Shown here: piece by piece, positions 1 through 12,236 of the stretch | Position numbering within the stretch: the stretch's first letter is position 1 | Layout of the letters: the number at the start of each line of letters is the position of its first letter | NCBI RefSeq assembly: GCF_009017415.1 | Contig: NC_092408.1 | Coordinates: 1,488,001 to 1,552,000, forward strand | Length of the DNA: 64,000 bases | Source of the DNA: Aspergillus flavus | Taxonomy: Eukaryota > Ascomycota > Eurotiomycetes > Eurotiales > Aspergillaceae | Reading direction: 5' to 3' | Program-made: the position numbers and the translations under genes | Notes under the pieces: generated by a model | What the model saw: the letters and a program-made list of their open reading frames with translations, nothing else | The model's database searches: none | Told to the model about the DNA's origin: nothing

Positions 1-125
1 ATGCGAGCTGGGGACCACAAGTTGACAGCCTAGTGCATTACGGTTAGTGGCTTGGAAATCTTTATTACCCTGTGCTATTGCACTGGCCACCTGCGATTAT
101 TCCTGCTGACTGACTTTACACGTAG

Positions 126-1534
126 CTTTGACCTCCATCTGGCCGGCATTTCGGCAATCAAACTATGCCGGGAGTTGTTATCAGGCTTGGATTCTGCCAT
201 CGTCTCGGAATAAGCTCCTAGTTTATAGCACCCTGTGGGCCGCGTCCTGTCACAGGGATGTATTACGGATTAGCTACGGTGCCCCTGACCCGGCGTTGGA
301 GACCAAAGAGCAATTGTATTACAAAGGCCTTGTCCTGAGCACTCTTCACAGTCATGTGGCTGACTACACAAACGAGACGTGGCGTGACAGTGTCATCATG
401 TCTGTACTATACCTTGCTGTCAATGAACACGTCAAGGGCAAAGTAACACGAGACGCAAGTCCGTTCACTCCTCCTTTTGTGGACTTACAATCACTGTCTT
501 TCTACGGTAGCAGGGAGTATCATAATATGCACTGGACATTCATTCAGACCCTTTTAGATCGTCTTGGAGGGATCCACTCCATCAGGATGTACGGACTAGG
601 CTGGCTGCTGTCAATGTAGGTTTACTACTTACCTCGGCTCGTTCTGGGTTATCTGGCTCTCGAGTAGCTAATCTTGATTTTTACAGTGGGGATTTAATGT
701 TCGCCGCCCATTCTTTGACGAAGCCTCATTATCCCTTGGTAGACGTACAGGGAAAGTTATACAACCTTTCTTCTCCGCTACATGCTTTTGGCATCGCACC
801 AAAACAACCGTCTCTACCCGGATCGGGTTTCCGAGAGCTTCTATCGCTTACACCACCCGTGAAAGAAAAGATCGTAAACGCATTCGTTCACCTCGGTGAA
901 TATTCGAATGTGATCCAATCTTTCTCCAATCGCCACCTAGATGCTTCAACCCTTGATCTAATTGGAGACGTTCGGAACCAAGTGCACCACGATTTGTTCA
1001 GCCTACCGGACGAGCATAGCCCAACTGATTGCATTATCGATCAGCCGAATAACCCCGGTGATAGCTCCCAGTCTCTAGAGATCTATCACGCTTGCAGGCT
1101 CTCTGCCCTGCTATACGCGCTCCACGTCACATTTCCAGTCCCTAAGTCTGCTGCACTTCGAGCCGTGATTATCCCACAGCTGAATGAGAAACTTCATGAT
1201 GTTAGTCAGAAGATGTCTACTACGCTGCTTCTATGGTGTACCACAGTGACTGCTATTGCGACAGAGGGGATGATCCAACGCCAATCCCTAGTTCAGCTGA
1301 CCAACAAAGTTCGTCTGGACTTGCAGATACATCATTTAAGTCACACTGTGGAAATACTCCATTCTTTTACCTGGGCAGACATCGCGTGCTTGGATGGGCT
1401 CTATAGACTTTGGGACGAGATAATGCGGCTTGGTTGAAGAGGTGTCTTGCAGTGATCACTATGATCGCAGCATCCTGACAGATGAACAGTTCATTGCTAT
1501 GGCCTTCTCAGAGATGCGGTATTCCTTTCTCTAA
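126..1534 (+). pseudogene. Broken fungal-specific transcription factor, regulatory domain only (5' end outside window)
   Basis: The exons encode the helical regulatory domain of fungal Zn2Cys6-type regulators (Fungal_trans_2/DUF3468-like); features include a motif near YHACRLSALLYALH and a WADIACLDGLYRLW stretch. An acceptor at about 125 (TACACGTAG after CTGACTGA) implies upstream exons, so the DNA-binding domain would lie before base 1. An intron at 616-686 (GTAGGT...TACAG with a GCTAATC branch site) joins the two halves in frame. The frame ends at TGA 1435-1437, but family-like C-terminal sequence (ILTDEQFIAMAFSEMRYSFL) continues in the +1 frame to TAA 1532-1534. One surplus base near 1430 would explain the break. 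I therefore call it a pseudogene, although a sequencing error is possible. The target genes cannot be told from the sequence. Confidence 0.6.
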
Positions 1535-3270
1535 ACCAAGCAGTTCTGCATGTCGATAGGGTAATACCATCCAGCTCAACTTAGTCAGCCAATGATCACG
1601 AGTATCAGCATCAGGAAAGGAAGCCACACGGAGACTGACAGAGCTCTAGGCATATACTCATAATATGGCTGAAACGAATAATCATGCTAGTCTCTTATCG
1701 GTTCTTGATTAGGAAAGGATACTGCACCTTTGTCGCCACTATCAACCATCCACATACTTAATAAATTTACGGTGTTTTGCATGTTCGCCGCAGCAGGATA
1801 CCTAGCCGAGCATGTCACGCCTCGACTTCAAAGTCCAAATACAGAACTTGGGATCATTGCGAATCCCATGCAAATGTCATGCAATTGGGGGTCTCCGTGA
1901 ACATCTTTCATGCAGTCCTCATGCAAGTCTCAGCTCTCCACCACCACAGCTGCGGGGTATACTAGTCTCTACTCCGGAATCTGAGCATGACTTCTACAAT
2001 CCTTCTGAAAAGTATTGAGATATCGCATGTTATAAAAGGCTTCCGAGTACAGCTTTCGACACATTTGCAATCCCACTACTTGTTCTTAGCCTTTCTTCCG
2101 ACATCGATTGATTAGGAAGTTTAATCTATCCGGTTCGGTATTCACGGGCCTAGGGGCCCTTCTAAAATATGCCGGCACGTGAGATACACTTCTTCTGGGC
2201 AACTTAGGGTATGGCTGCTAAGTACATTATACGCTATGAACAGTTGACCCCCTGTGAAGGCGTCTTGTGAAACACGTCCTGGAAACAACTATGGGCTCCC
2301 AATCCTAATCTGCCATTGCTGTATCCTCCTGTCCAGAATTCTATCATCAAAATGCGAATCCCACTCCAACCCATGCCGGATCTACAGTCATTGAATTCGT
2401 AGCTATTGGTTAGGAATCATACCAGCTGCAATTCAAGCCATTCAAGTCCATGCTCCCTGTTCTATGAAATTGTAATCGGAAGTTGGGTTGAAGGCACGAT
2501 GATGACGTTCTCTGACTTTTAGACGGTGGGTGCGAGTTACCGTCTAGGAAGGCCATGTTTTATGAAGCAACTCCGGCACGAAAGTCCTATTGGGGCGTAG
2601 ACCCCGGAAGAATAGATTATAATAATTATCACTAATCAATGATATTCAAATGTATCATCCTCTCGGCTCTTTCGCTTCCGTCCTGAAGTCCGAAGCTGAG
2701 TGTTATTCTCTGGCAGGTTGGATTCAGTGGTCCAGAGCCCACCAGAGCGGACTCCAGGTCAGCGATAGCACGAATATAAGCTTACGTTCCTTTCGCTCTC
2801 AGGATCATCGTTTAGGTAGATAGATGGTGGGGCCGTTCTATCCCCGGCACCCGGCAACGATTAGCGATTGGCTATGTTCGAATAGCATTATGTGTATTAA
2901 TCACAGCTAGAATCTATAAATTGTCTCAACGATAGGACGTGAGGGAATTCCCTGACCGGAAATAGTCCGAGATTGACTTATCTAGGGCCACTAAAACTCC
3001 GTAGTTTGAATATACTCATTGTCGCATTGTTTAAAGAATAGATTGCCCTGTATCCACCCGGCTCAGAACGTTCGTGGGAAACTGCGTAAGCGGATCCATA
3101 ATAACCTGAGACATCAGACTCTTGCCTCTCGTTCTCTCTGTTTTCTCTCTGGCTTTTATTTTGGTGGAGTATTCAAGGCAAAGTATAAAGGGCAGGCCAT
3201 GAACTGATGCTAAGTTGTTGAAATATCCCCAACAAATCTTCTCTCGGCTTTTCGAACGAGCTTCCCTAAA
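1535..3270. other. Intergenic stretch, no gene recognised
   Basis: Only short unconvincing open frames occur here. A TATA-like GTTATAAAAGGCT near 2028-2040 is followed by a pyrimidine-rich stretch resembling a transcription start region, but no credible coding sequence follows. The last 200 bases are the promoter of the dioxygenase gene that starts at 3271. Confidence 0.5.
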
Positions 3271-4308
3271 ATGCGCTACTTTTTCCCATTTGCAGTAGCC
3301 ATCATGGCTTTCTCGGCCAGCGCTCACCTCGGTCCTCATGATGCTCGATCTAATGCTGAAATGGCTCACAAAGCAGAGCTATCCAGCCGATGTGCGCAGC
3401 ATGTCGCTCAATTCAACGACAAGCGTTGGAAGCGAAGTCTGGGCCATCCGGGTAACACGACTGTGAAAATCCATACACAAGCCCCTTATTATGATGTGTT
3501 ACAGAATGACACCTGCGTCCTATCTCCCGAGGTAACTGCTGGTCCATACTACTGGCCGCGGTCTCAGATACTCCGCCAGGATATGACAGAAGGCCAAGTC
3601 GGAGTTCCTCTGTGGCTGGACATTGGGGTTATGGATATGGCTACGTGCAGTCCCTTGGAGGGCGTTATGGTCGATCTCTGGCACTGCAACGCGACGGGCA
3701 GCTACTCCAGCTTTACTGAATTGTCTCCCAATACCAAATTTCCCGCACTTCTTGCTGAACAGGGCAAGAATGCCTCGGACTTTGTTGTCGGTAGCACGGA
3801 TATACATACTGATTCCGAAACCTGGCTTCGAGGCATGTGGCCAACCGATGACCACGGAATGATGCAAATGAAGACTATATTCCCTGGTTCGTTAATGCTC
3901 TCTAAAGCGACATCATATAAGAGGGTTTCGTCAGCTGACTAACCCACGTCAATAGGTTTCTATGTTGAGAGAACTATCCATATCCACGTCCAAGTGCACA
4001 CCGACTGGACCACCGGCGAAAACGGAACCCTGGTCTTCGAAAACACCGTCAGCACCGGGCAGTTATATTTTGACGAAAAGCTCGAAGAAAAGATTATGGC
4101 GATGGAGCCTTACTCCTCCCATACGCAGATCAACCGCACCCGCAATGATGTTGATATGGAATTCTCCAAGGGTACTGCGAATGGTTACAACCCGGTTGTC
4201 TCAGTCGTGCCAGTCGATGAAAATGATCTCACCAAGGGTCTGATTGGGTACATTACTATTGGTGTGGACACTTCAGCCATCGAGGATGAACATTGGTCTG
4301 CATCTTGA
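3271..4308 (+). CDS. Secreted intradiol ring-cleavage dioxygenase family protein
   Basis: Two exons, 3271-3886 and 3956-4308, join across a 69-nt intron (GTTCGT...CAATAG, with CTGACTAAC as branch site) to give 322 residues. The N-terminus (MRYFFPFAVAIMAFSASAH) is a signal peptide. The core carries motifs of the non-haem Fe(III) catechol/hydroxyquinol dioxygenase fold: EVTAGPYYWP, VDLWHCNATGSYS, MWPTDDHGMMQMKTIFPGFY and ERTIHIHVQVH. These contain the Tyr and His residues expected to bind iron. Family members cleave catechol-type rings between the two hydroxyls. The secreted fungal branch is thought to act on extracellular aromatics or lignin-derived phenolics, but the substrate is unknown here. 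Several N-glycosylation sequons (for example NTT, NAT, NRT) fit secretion. Confidence 0.9.
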
Positions 4309-4468
4309 ACTCCGACTCGGGCACAGCCTGGTATTGTTTTCTTGTGGGAAGGAAGGCGGGAGGGACAAGGGGAGGGGGAGTGATGTTCCGTTGCTGTTTG
4401 TGTAGCTGGTTATCGAACCACTCACTGTACACTCATTTAGATATAGTATTAGAACCGCTGCAACTTGA

Positions 4469-5319
4469 ATGACACCTCTGTACTGTAAAGGCAACTACAC
4501 TGTGTATTCCTACTTTGTCGGCTACAAGCCCATCTCAACCCAGGGAGACGATGCTGCCTTCGTCGACATACCAAAGAAGGCAGCGGAGCTCGACTTTCTG
4601 TTCACTGCGGAGCTTGCTGGTTGCTCCCTCATAGTTACAGACTATAACAGCTCTCATTATCGCGTTTACCATGATTCCCGACCGATGAGTTCGACGTTCT
4701 ATGATCACGTCGTGATGGCAGCCGATTTGACCGACTATATCGGAGGCCTAGAGGTAGATCCAAACCAGCTATTGCTAACTGTGTGCCTCCAGTACAAACA
4801 GGGGAAGTGGAAGCTTTACGCACAACTTCTCAAGGAAAACGATAAACACCAGCGTATCATATGACCCACTGGTTCCAATATCCTTCCCAGCGTCTGGGCC
4901 CGGTCGCCAGGGGAATACGTGAAGCCGGCTATCAGGGACCTTCGAGCCAGGATTGAAACTTACATGCGCAATCTTCTTGATACCTTGAACGGTGATCTAA
5001 AATACTCGGGCAAACAGCCAGTAGCTATACCAACGGCAGTGGATGGTAGATTTGTTAATTTTCCGTCGACTTCATCGCCTCCCTTGACAAATCCTGCGGT
5101 AGCCAGAACGGAAGCTTGGAGACAAGCTCTTCGGGAAGCCAAGAATAGGCTGGGCGACAAAGGTATGTTTCTCCTTTTTTTTTAATATCATGTAGTATGG
5201 AGTGAATTATACGGCGAGGCTCACATCTGCTGTTCCATTAATTAGGGAATGCTTACGAGGATCTAGTCCGCTCTAAGACAGAAAGAAGCCGATCCATCAT
5301 TGATATTGCATACCTTTAG
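4469..5319 (+). pseudogene. Decayed gene with possible papain-like (Tox-PLDMTX/CNF-like) domain
   Basis: One reading frame runs from ATG 4469 to 5162 and then across an intron (5163-5245, GTATGT...ATTAG) to TAG 5317-5319. It is interrupted by a single in-frame TGA at 4862-4864. The ATG directly follows an in-frame stop, so the 5' end may be missing too. In the first half a GCS motif (Cys at residue 52) is followed by YRVYHD (His at 68) and then acidic residues. This order resembles Cys-His-Asp papain-like or deamidase domains of bacterial and fungal toxins such as dermonecrotic toxins. The assignment rests on motif order and hydrophobic pattern only. No signal peptide is seen. The second half (4919 on) is unrecognised. 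Confidence 0.4.
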
Positions 5320-5655
5320 TTGCTGAAGAAGGGGAAATGAAAGCATCAATTTGATCAGCGTGCTCGAACAAATCCATTAGGGCTTGGCCTTATCGATGGG
5401 CTAGTACAGGGATCGCCCATCAGATCTTATGGTTGTGTACAAGCCGATACCTTCTAGGATAGATATCATAAACTACTCGAATATCCACAAACTCATCAGG
5501 ACTGACAGATACGAGTTGGATCCGGTTTAGCCACACCCTTTTCTTTTGTCGATTTTCGGTCAGGTAGGGAGAGGCCAAACCATCGACCTCCAGTAGGCCC
5601 AGTTCTTCCCAATAGCAGTGAGAAGGTACCACGTTATTACAGGGTAGTCGCAATG

Positions 5656-6921
5656 TTACTGTGGTCCTTGCCATGCAGTCCTTCGCATCCAATCCGCCAA
5701 AGTACTGGCCTTAACTCCCAGATCTTCATATGATGTATCCTCAGTCTGATCCCTTGTTCCGTAACAGATCTTGTCATCTGGAGCCACAGCGATCCATTCC
5801 ACCATTTGTTTGATATCTTCTTCATATCCTTTGCCAACAGTCGCCGCCACCGTAGCGCCCCATTGATCAAGTGTTATCGGGTCGAAGGTGGCTTCCTGGG
5901 AAGTGATCTCTCTGAACACTCTTGCGAAGTCAGCAAATGAAAGCTTCGGGCCAACAACAGGATACGTTTTTGCTGCTGTTTTCTCTGGACCCAGGGAAAA
6001 TATTTCTGTCTTTGCGTTAGCCAGACTTTTCATCTTTGGTGAACAATATGATCATCGCACCAGCAGCGTATACGCCAATATCATAGCTTGGATCAACCCA
6101 ATCAGCAAGTTTGTTCCCATCTATTGGGGCGCAAAATCGGACTGTTCCGTCGTCTAGATCACTTTTCCATTAGCTTCGTTTCCATGTGGAGGAAACACTT
6201 GGTTTAAGACTGACCTTGACGCTGGCAATACTGAGACCATTGCATGTTTGTGTAGAACAGACCTAACAAAGTAAGCATTCACCACAATTTAGCATGTTCG
6301 TGAACTTACCAGGATGTAAAGCCGTCACGGCAAGGAGCTCATCCCGGGCCCTCTGTTCAATCTTATGTTTGTTGTCAAAATGGAAGACTTTAGTAAAGCG
6401 ACCTTTACTCGCGTTCGTTATGTTGGGCAAACTGCTCATTACGAAGTGTTGCACATTGCAAGCCTTATACATTCATCACCCAACTTAGCTTCTCATCCTT
6501 CCTCCTTTCAATCATTCATTGTGCTGGGACTTTAATATAGATATACGGAGAATAAACACACCTTCGCCGCATCGATAATATTCCTCCCAGCCACCAGTTC
6601 ATGATCCATATCCTGCTCCTTTTCAATCTTCTTCCCAGCGATCCGGTTATTCGTCACAGCAAACACCCCATAGACGTTTTGAAACGCTTCAATTAGGGAT
6701 TGTTTGTTGTAAACATCAGCAGCGACGAACTCAAGTCTACCACTGTCTTTGTACTTCGCCTGAAGCCTCTGCGCTGCAGGGGAAGAAACGTCACGTGTGA
6801 TGGCGCGAACATGGAACGATGGCTCGGTCTTCGCGAGAAGTGCGCGGACAACACCACCCCCTTGGTTCCCTGTTGCGCCGAGGACGGCGATATACTTTAT
6901 TTCTCCTTGGTCGGTTGGCAT
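5656..6921 (-). CDS. NmrA-like family NAD(P)-binding protein
   Basis: Five exons on the minus strand (6562-6921, 6310-6463, 6215-6262, 6061-6153, 5656-6005) join with matching phases to give 334 residues. The start at 6921 is chosen because the Rossmann motif IAVLGATGNQGGG then lies at residues 11-23, as is usual. Downstream landmarks are FHVRAITRD, FVAADVYN, GVFAVTN, VQHFVMSSL, a short exon encoding FYTNMQWSQY, and DDGTVRFCAPI. NmrA-like proteins are atypical short-chain dehydrogenases that mostly bind NAD(P) without classical catalysis. They act as redox sensors (NmrA itself restrains the nitrogen regulator AreA) or as reductases in secondary metabolism. Which applies here cannot be told. 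An upstream ATG at 7026 is in frame but would add a tail lacking family features. Confidence 0.88.
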
Positions 6922-7097
6922 GTTGGGTTGTTTTACGTAGAACTGATATTCAAGTTGGCTTCGCTGTGGTGGGTAATTCACGCGTTCTTCCGAATGGTGA
7001 GTGCGGGGATGAAGTTTCCTTTTCAAACTTAAAGATGTAAGGCTGCTATAGACAGCCAGGACTCTACCAACAAGCTTTATCTCTGCGGCGCTAGGCG

Positions 7098-7107
7098 TTT
7101 TTATATC
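7098..7107 (-). promoter_or_regulatory. TATA-like box of the NmrA-like gene
   Basis: On the minus strand this reads GATATAAAAA. It lies about 180 bases upstream of the chosen ATG at 6921, a plausible distance for an Aspergillus core promoter. Confidence 0.35.
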
Positions 7108-7109
7108 GC

Positions 7110-9028
7110 CCTATACACTGGATTCCGGGGTATAAGCAGTTTAGGTTGTGACGCAATGGCTGACTTTTGGTCCCTTTTGCCGTATTTCCGTCGATATGTC
7201 GATGGCCCCACCAACATGAAGGGGAGAGTCTTTTCCCGGCTTGACCTCGGTCACTGATAAGTGTCTAGTCTACGCAATACAAGATGACTACTAGGCTGTC
7301 TGTATTAAGTAGATTTCAATAAGTTATGGACTTTGAACAGAGTACTTCTTAACAAACCCAGCTTCATGTCCGACCTTATTCGGAATTACGGAATTGTGGA
7401 CCATAGATAAGTAGTTCTTGTACTTTATCTGTGCTATATGCTTCCAAAAAGGGTTTGAGTATGGTTCCCTTAGGATTCCTTTGGCTTTCACTGATTGGTC
7501 ATTTATGTAACCCGATAATCACAACTCTCAACAAAAGTTTTCCGTCTTACAGAACGCTGGACTAGGTTCTCAAAGTAGGATTGATGTGAGTAATAATGCC
7601 AATACTTATACCCAGGACGATGGCGTGACCGGTCTGCTGACATGCTCGAAGAAGAAGCTATTCCTCCTATGTCATCGTATTAATAGGCATGGTTCCTTGA
7701 TATACTTCTAATGCGCCTGGATGTTATAGTTCCTTAACTGGGCTATTCCCAAAAATGATCCATCGCTGACTGTATGCCAACTAAATGACTATCCCTGAAT
7801 CTTGAGACTTGAAGTAGACGTCCGGGTTATACATGTATAGATATTTGATATTACTTACTTCGAAGATTATTTTGTAGAAAGCTTACCAGAATGCTGAAGG
7901 TAAAATAGGCTTTGGGGCTCAAGCGTCTAAATCTTAAGTTGACTACCTTATCCTTTGCTTTTATAGAACATCATCGTGATTAAGATTATTGAGTCTAGCA
8001 CGCATGAGTATAGAGACTGTCTGTATACGCCAGTTCAAAATAGAACGTAGATGTGCATGAGCGGGTCCACGGGGTATCGCGGCAGCGCAGCCCTCATTCT
8101 GATGCTTGGCAATGCAACTATGTAACCAAAGGGCGTGTGCCGCTTGCGGGGTAGAATTTTTCTAGTCTATGTCGGGGGAAAAATATAATGAGACAAAGAA
8201 AAAGGATAAGCAAAACCATAAGCAAGCGTGATATGATTTTTAACGTAATCTAAATGCAGAGTAAAATTAATACCTCAGGTGAGAAGGGATGTAGCGGTAA
8301 ACTTCTGCTAGGGATAACTATCCCGTGCCTGGATCGTGACGTTCCAAGCCCTAGGTGAAGGTGCAACCTCGAGATTTTCTAGAACCACCTATCCGTACTT
8401 CATATACCTCATTGTCGCATTCTATCTCTAGATACCACTTTGTAGTACATTTTGATTTGTCTTGGCGGATACCAGAGAAAGCTTGGACTGAGATTAATTG
8501 TTCAACGAGTCGGAATATCACTGCAAGGGATAAGTTGCTTTCACAATCTTGTCCTCTTAAAACCTTGAAATGACGGTGTGGACCCCCAAGAAGCTGTCGA
8601 TCTGGGCGACCCGCCGAGTCAAGCATCCAGTCACAGGCCAGTATGGCCTCTTTTACCTCCGCTTTGGGACACTGCCGCAGGGAACATGCTTAGGGAGTAT
8701 TGTTGATCCACTCAGCTTTCTTGAATTGAACTGCAATTGACCTATACACCACACATGGCTAGGACGAACTGCATGGCCGTGGTATTCAGGATCGGCCGTA
8801 TATGCAGCCGCTGGCCTCAGCCGAAGGTCATCTAACTACGAATATTACTCATGAGTCAGAGGGTGGTGGGTCTCGGAGTTGACTAATGAGAATTGATTAG
8901 TTAGTTGCTGGCTACCGATACGATAAAAGAATTTATCTTCTCCGCATGGCTTTTTTCTTTCTCTTCCTTCGTCAACTGTTTGCTCCCGGGTAGTTCTCTA
9001 CGACTTCTCGTATAGTCGAGATTACACC
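7110..9028. other. Intergenic stretch, no gene recognised
   Basis: Short overlapping frames occur on both strands around 8351-8626, but none shows a known domain or consistent splice signals. The sequence is moderately AT-rich. The last 100 bases, with a pyrimidine-rich run before 9029, form the promoter of the transporter gene. Confidence 0.5.
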
Positions 9029-10755
9029 ATGCAGTTCACCACCTCTCGAGGGTCTGTATGGGGCCACAAATGGCGGTCTTCGTCGTTATTCATTGTCAGC
9101 GCCATGGCAATGGCGCTGTTCACTGGTATTCATCGCTTTTGTCCCCGCGCTTTGACGTAACCCAGATGTTTCTAACGAACCAATTCCCTCAGATGTCTTC
9201 CTGTCTACCTTCATTGTGCCGATCCTCCCCTACATCCTGGAAAGCCGTCTCGGTCTCGATGTGTCCCTGACCCAGCGCATGAGTTTTGCATTGCTGGCGT
9301 TAAGTGCGGTCACATCGCTCATCTGCAGCCCATTTATTGGCCACTATGCGGATCAGATGTCTTCGAAGAAGATCATGCTGCTCGGCTCATTGGCTACGGC
9401 ATTATTCTCCACAATCATTCTGGCTATGGCGACTTCAAGTATGTGCGATTCCTTTGATTCGAATGTAGAGCATCTGCTCCGTGTGGTTGCGGAGTAATGT
9501 CTAACGGTTGCAATAATAGCTTTTACCTTGTTCTTCGGTCGTTTCATTCAAGCAGTTGCGAGCGCATTCATCTGGACAGTGGGATACGCGACGATCGCGG
9601 ACAATGTTAAGCAGGACAATCTGGGCAAGACTTACGGGGTGATCTCCCTTGTCGTGGCTGTGGGTACGTCCGGAGGACCCATGGCTGCTGGCATACTGTT
9701 CGAGATAGGTGGATACTGGTTGGCATGGTCGAGTGCCTTTGCCATAATCGTGGTGGATATTGTGCTCCGCGTGTTGATGATCGAGCGACCGAGGACGCAA
9801 CCAGGTGAGTGCCTACAGACGATTTGATTGAGTATATGTCTGGTTTCTGACCTAGATAACCAACAGGCACGCCGCGTGGCGACGATCAGGACCCCGAGAA
9901 CGATCCCCTCCTACCAGACAACATTAGCATTGTCGAGGAAAAGACGGGGTGGCACTTTTATACATATCTCTTCCGACACCGTCAATTTGTCTGCGGTGCC
10001 ATGAGCTATTTTGTATTCGCTGTCTTGATTTCCAGCTTTGATACCACCATCCCTCTTCATGTTCGGGACGTATTCGACTGGGGTAGTATGATGTCCGGGT
10101 TACTTTTCGCCGCTTTACAAGGTCCTGGAATAATTATGAGCCCGCTCTGTGGTTGGTTGAAAGATCGCTATGGCACACGGTATCCAACCGCAGCAGGTTT
10201 CGCCATCCTGACGCCCATAATGTGGGTGCTGGGTATGCCCGGCGACGATCGGTTCCCCGGCGTGAACGGTGGCAACACAGGACAAATCGTCTATGCCGTC
10301 TGCGTAACTGCAGTGGGAACTTTCTCGTGTTTACTCAATGGCGCAGGAAGTATTGAAGCTACAGGTGTGCCGCGTCAAATTTCATTGGACCTGTTTCGCA
10401 TTCGCTAACTCTGCCCTCCCTTGCATTAGTGACCGTCGACGAAATTGAAGCCAGACATCCCGGCATTTTTGGCCCTAATGGCGGGTACTCGCGAGCGCTG
10501 TCTCTTGCGAGCATGAGCTGGACCTCGGGGGCATTCATTGGTCCTATTTTGTCTGGATATCTGACCGAGAAGGTCGGATACTATGAAATGAACTGCGTTA
10601 TTGGTTCGTTATTTTTATCACCCTTTTCACTTTGCTAGGTCGAGACTGACATCGACACAGCCGTTCTGTGCGCCCTGTCGACTGTGAACGCTCTCTGGAA
10701 CCTCAAGTCCAAGACCCCGGCGGATGGCCAAGGTCAACCTGACGATCGTAAATAA
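9029..10755 (+). CDS. MFS transporter, DHA1/VMAT-like drug:H+ antiporter
   Basis: Six exons (9029-9125, 9193-9438, 9520-9804, 9867-10364, 10430-10603, 10661-10755) splice in phase to 464 residues. The DVFLSTFIVPILPY segment of helix 1 and the inter-helix loop GHYADQMSSKKIMLLG (MFS motif A) identify the superfamily. A second motif A copy, GWLKDRYGTRYP, opens the C-terminal half. Twelve hydrophobic segments are expected, with a long central loop around EEKTGWHFYTYLFRHR. Fungal members of this vesicular-monoamine-like branch sit in the plasma or vacuolar membrane and exchange protons for small organic cations, drugs or metabolites. The substrate cannot be deduced. All five introns (57-81 nt) are canonical GT-AG. 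Confidence 0.92.
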
Positions 10756-11719
10756 TTAATGATTTCTATGAAATCCGGTAATAAAAGCAACGTAGCACCT
10801 GAACCGAATACCACAGGTGCGTTAATAGAGGGGCATAATGATGTGATAGAAATGATGAAAGGATGATTTTTTGAAAAAAGTGATTTCTTAGCGACCGTCT
10901 GTTTCCAATGTCTTAGTTTCTCATGGGTTCCAAGTTATGATGACGACAGCGATGATCTATGACCAAACGGTTCACTGAAACATTGTCTCTTCATTTCCTT
11001 GTCTGTTTGTTCTGGGCTTTTTTTGGCGGTTTCGGTTTCTTCCTAATACAGTTGGTCTCCAGCTCCGCTGATATAGATAAGCCGGAAAAAATAACAAAAT
11101 CGCGAGCGGAAAAGCTATCCCGTATTGCTCAGGCTGCATATTCTCCTCATCTCAACGGTTCTTTGTCTCGATGTGCGTATATATCACTAGACTTTAGACC
11201 ATGATTCTGAAGAAGTTTATGTCAAGTGACTTTCACTATAGTAGAAATATATGTAGTTCGCTACCCCAACTCACCGAGGTTGTATATTCACCACGGTTCG
11301 AACCATAGGCCTTTGGATCAAAAGATAAATTGGGAATATAACAGGTTGAGTAGTAGTTGACGGCTTGATCAACGTACAGTAGAATGTAAGTGCCTTATTT
11401 CGAACATATTTGTTCAAGAGTGGTCGCTTAGACATACTACCGAGTCTCCTTCCATGGGAAGCACAACTGCAGAAATATATATGTTCGAAACAGCTACCAC
11501 GGAAAATTAGTCGCGCGTACCAACAACGAAATCTATATCCCAAAGACAATTGCTATCTTTTCAAGGATTCTACTCATCTTAATTACGTATATTTAACAGA
11601 AATATTTACTCAGCTTCACGTGATGACTCAGAAGGTCCAGTTTGAGGGTGAGAAAAAGCTTCATAAAACTTTGGGTTGCTTGAACATGTACCATGGTTTA
11701 AATGACTCTATCATCCAAT
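10756..11719. other. Intergenic stretch between transporter and tRNA gene
   Basis: Contains the transporter 3' flank and AT-rich sequence. Small open frames at 10959-11204 and 11410-11763 have no recognisable features, and the second runs into the tRNA gene. I see no further gene. Confidence 0.5.
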
Positions 11720-11823
11720 GGGGCTGTAGCTCAGTGGTAGAGTGGAAGATTGCAATGACCTGACTGGTTAACCAAATATTGCAACCTATCTTTAGGTCGC
11801 CGGTTCGAACCCGGCCAGTCCCT
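11720..11823 (+). tRNA. tRNA-Cys (GCA anticodon) with intron
   Basis: The cloverleaf folds fully. The acceptor stem is GGGGCTG with CAGTCCC and discriminator T, the U73 expected for cysteine tRNAs. The D arm is GCTC/GAGT, the anticodon stem GAAGA/TCTTT with anticodon GCA at 11752-11754, and the T arm GCCGG-TTCGAAC-CCGGC. An intron of about 32 nt (11756-11787) follows position 37, the canonical site. It contains TTGCAA, which can pair with the anticodon loop as tRNA-splicing endonuclease substrates require. Confidence 0.93.
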
Positions 11824-11828
11824 TGTTC

Positions 11829-11839
11829 TTTTTGTTTTT
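11829..11839 (+). terminator. RNA polymerase III terminator of tRNA-Cys
   Basis: Two T5 runs (11829-11833 and 11835-11839) lie 6 bases after the tRNA 3' end, as expected for Pol III termination. Confidence 0.75.
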
Positions 11840-12236
11840 CTTCGACTCCCAGTTTTTCTTGGCTGCAATGCTGGGAAGAACAACAACTAACGCTTTTTAA
11901 CTAGCTAGCCAGATTGCAGTGGATGATAGGTAGAGAGAGTATGGAGTACTTGATTGAGTGTTCTATCTCAGTTTCGCGCCGAGGCCGATGAACCTGTAAA
12001 CATTCTAGCTAGCAGTTTACACTTCACTTTCCCCCCACTGAATAGTGGTTAACCTAATTAGCTTCTACATGTCCTTCTTCGGAACTATTCATGGGTGTCA
12101 ATACTTTTTAAACAACCTAGCTAGTCACCTGGACTGTTGCCTTATACCACGTAAGCAGCGTAGCTTCGCCCCCAATATCAGCCAAATCCCCAACCTCATT
12201 CTTCCAGTTACTGTCAGGCTGAAAAAAAATGCCACA

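Noticed and set aside
4853..4889. Short intron that would remove the TGA at 4862 in the decayed toxin-like gene
   Set aside because: It would be only about 36 nt with a weak donor, shorter than any accepted intron here.
8351..8626. Overlapping small frames on both strands
   Set aside because: Neither shows recognisable protein sequence or consistent splice sites.
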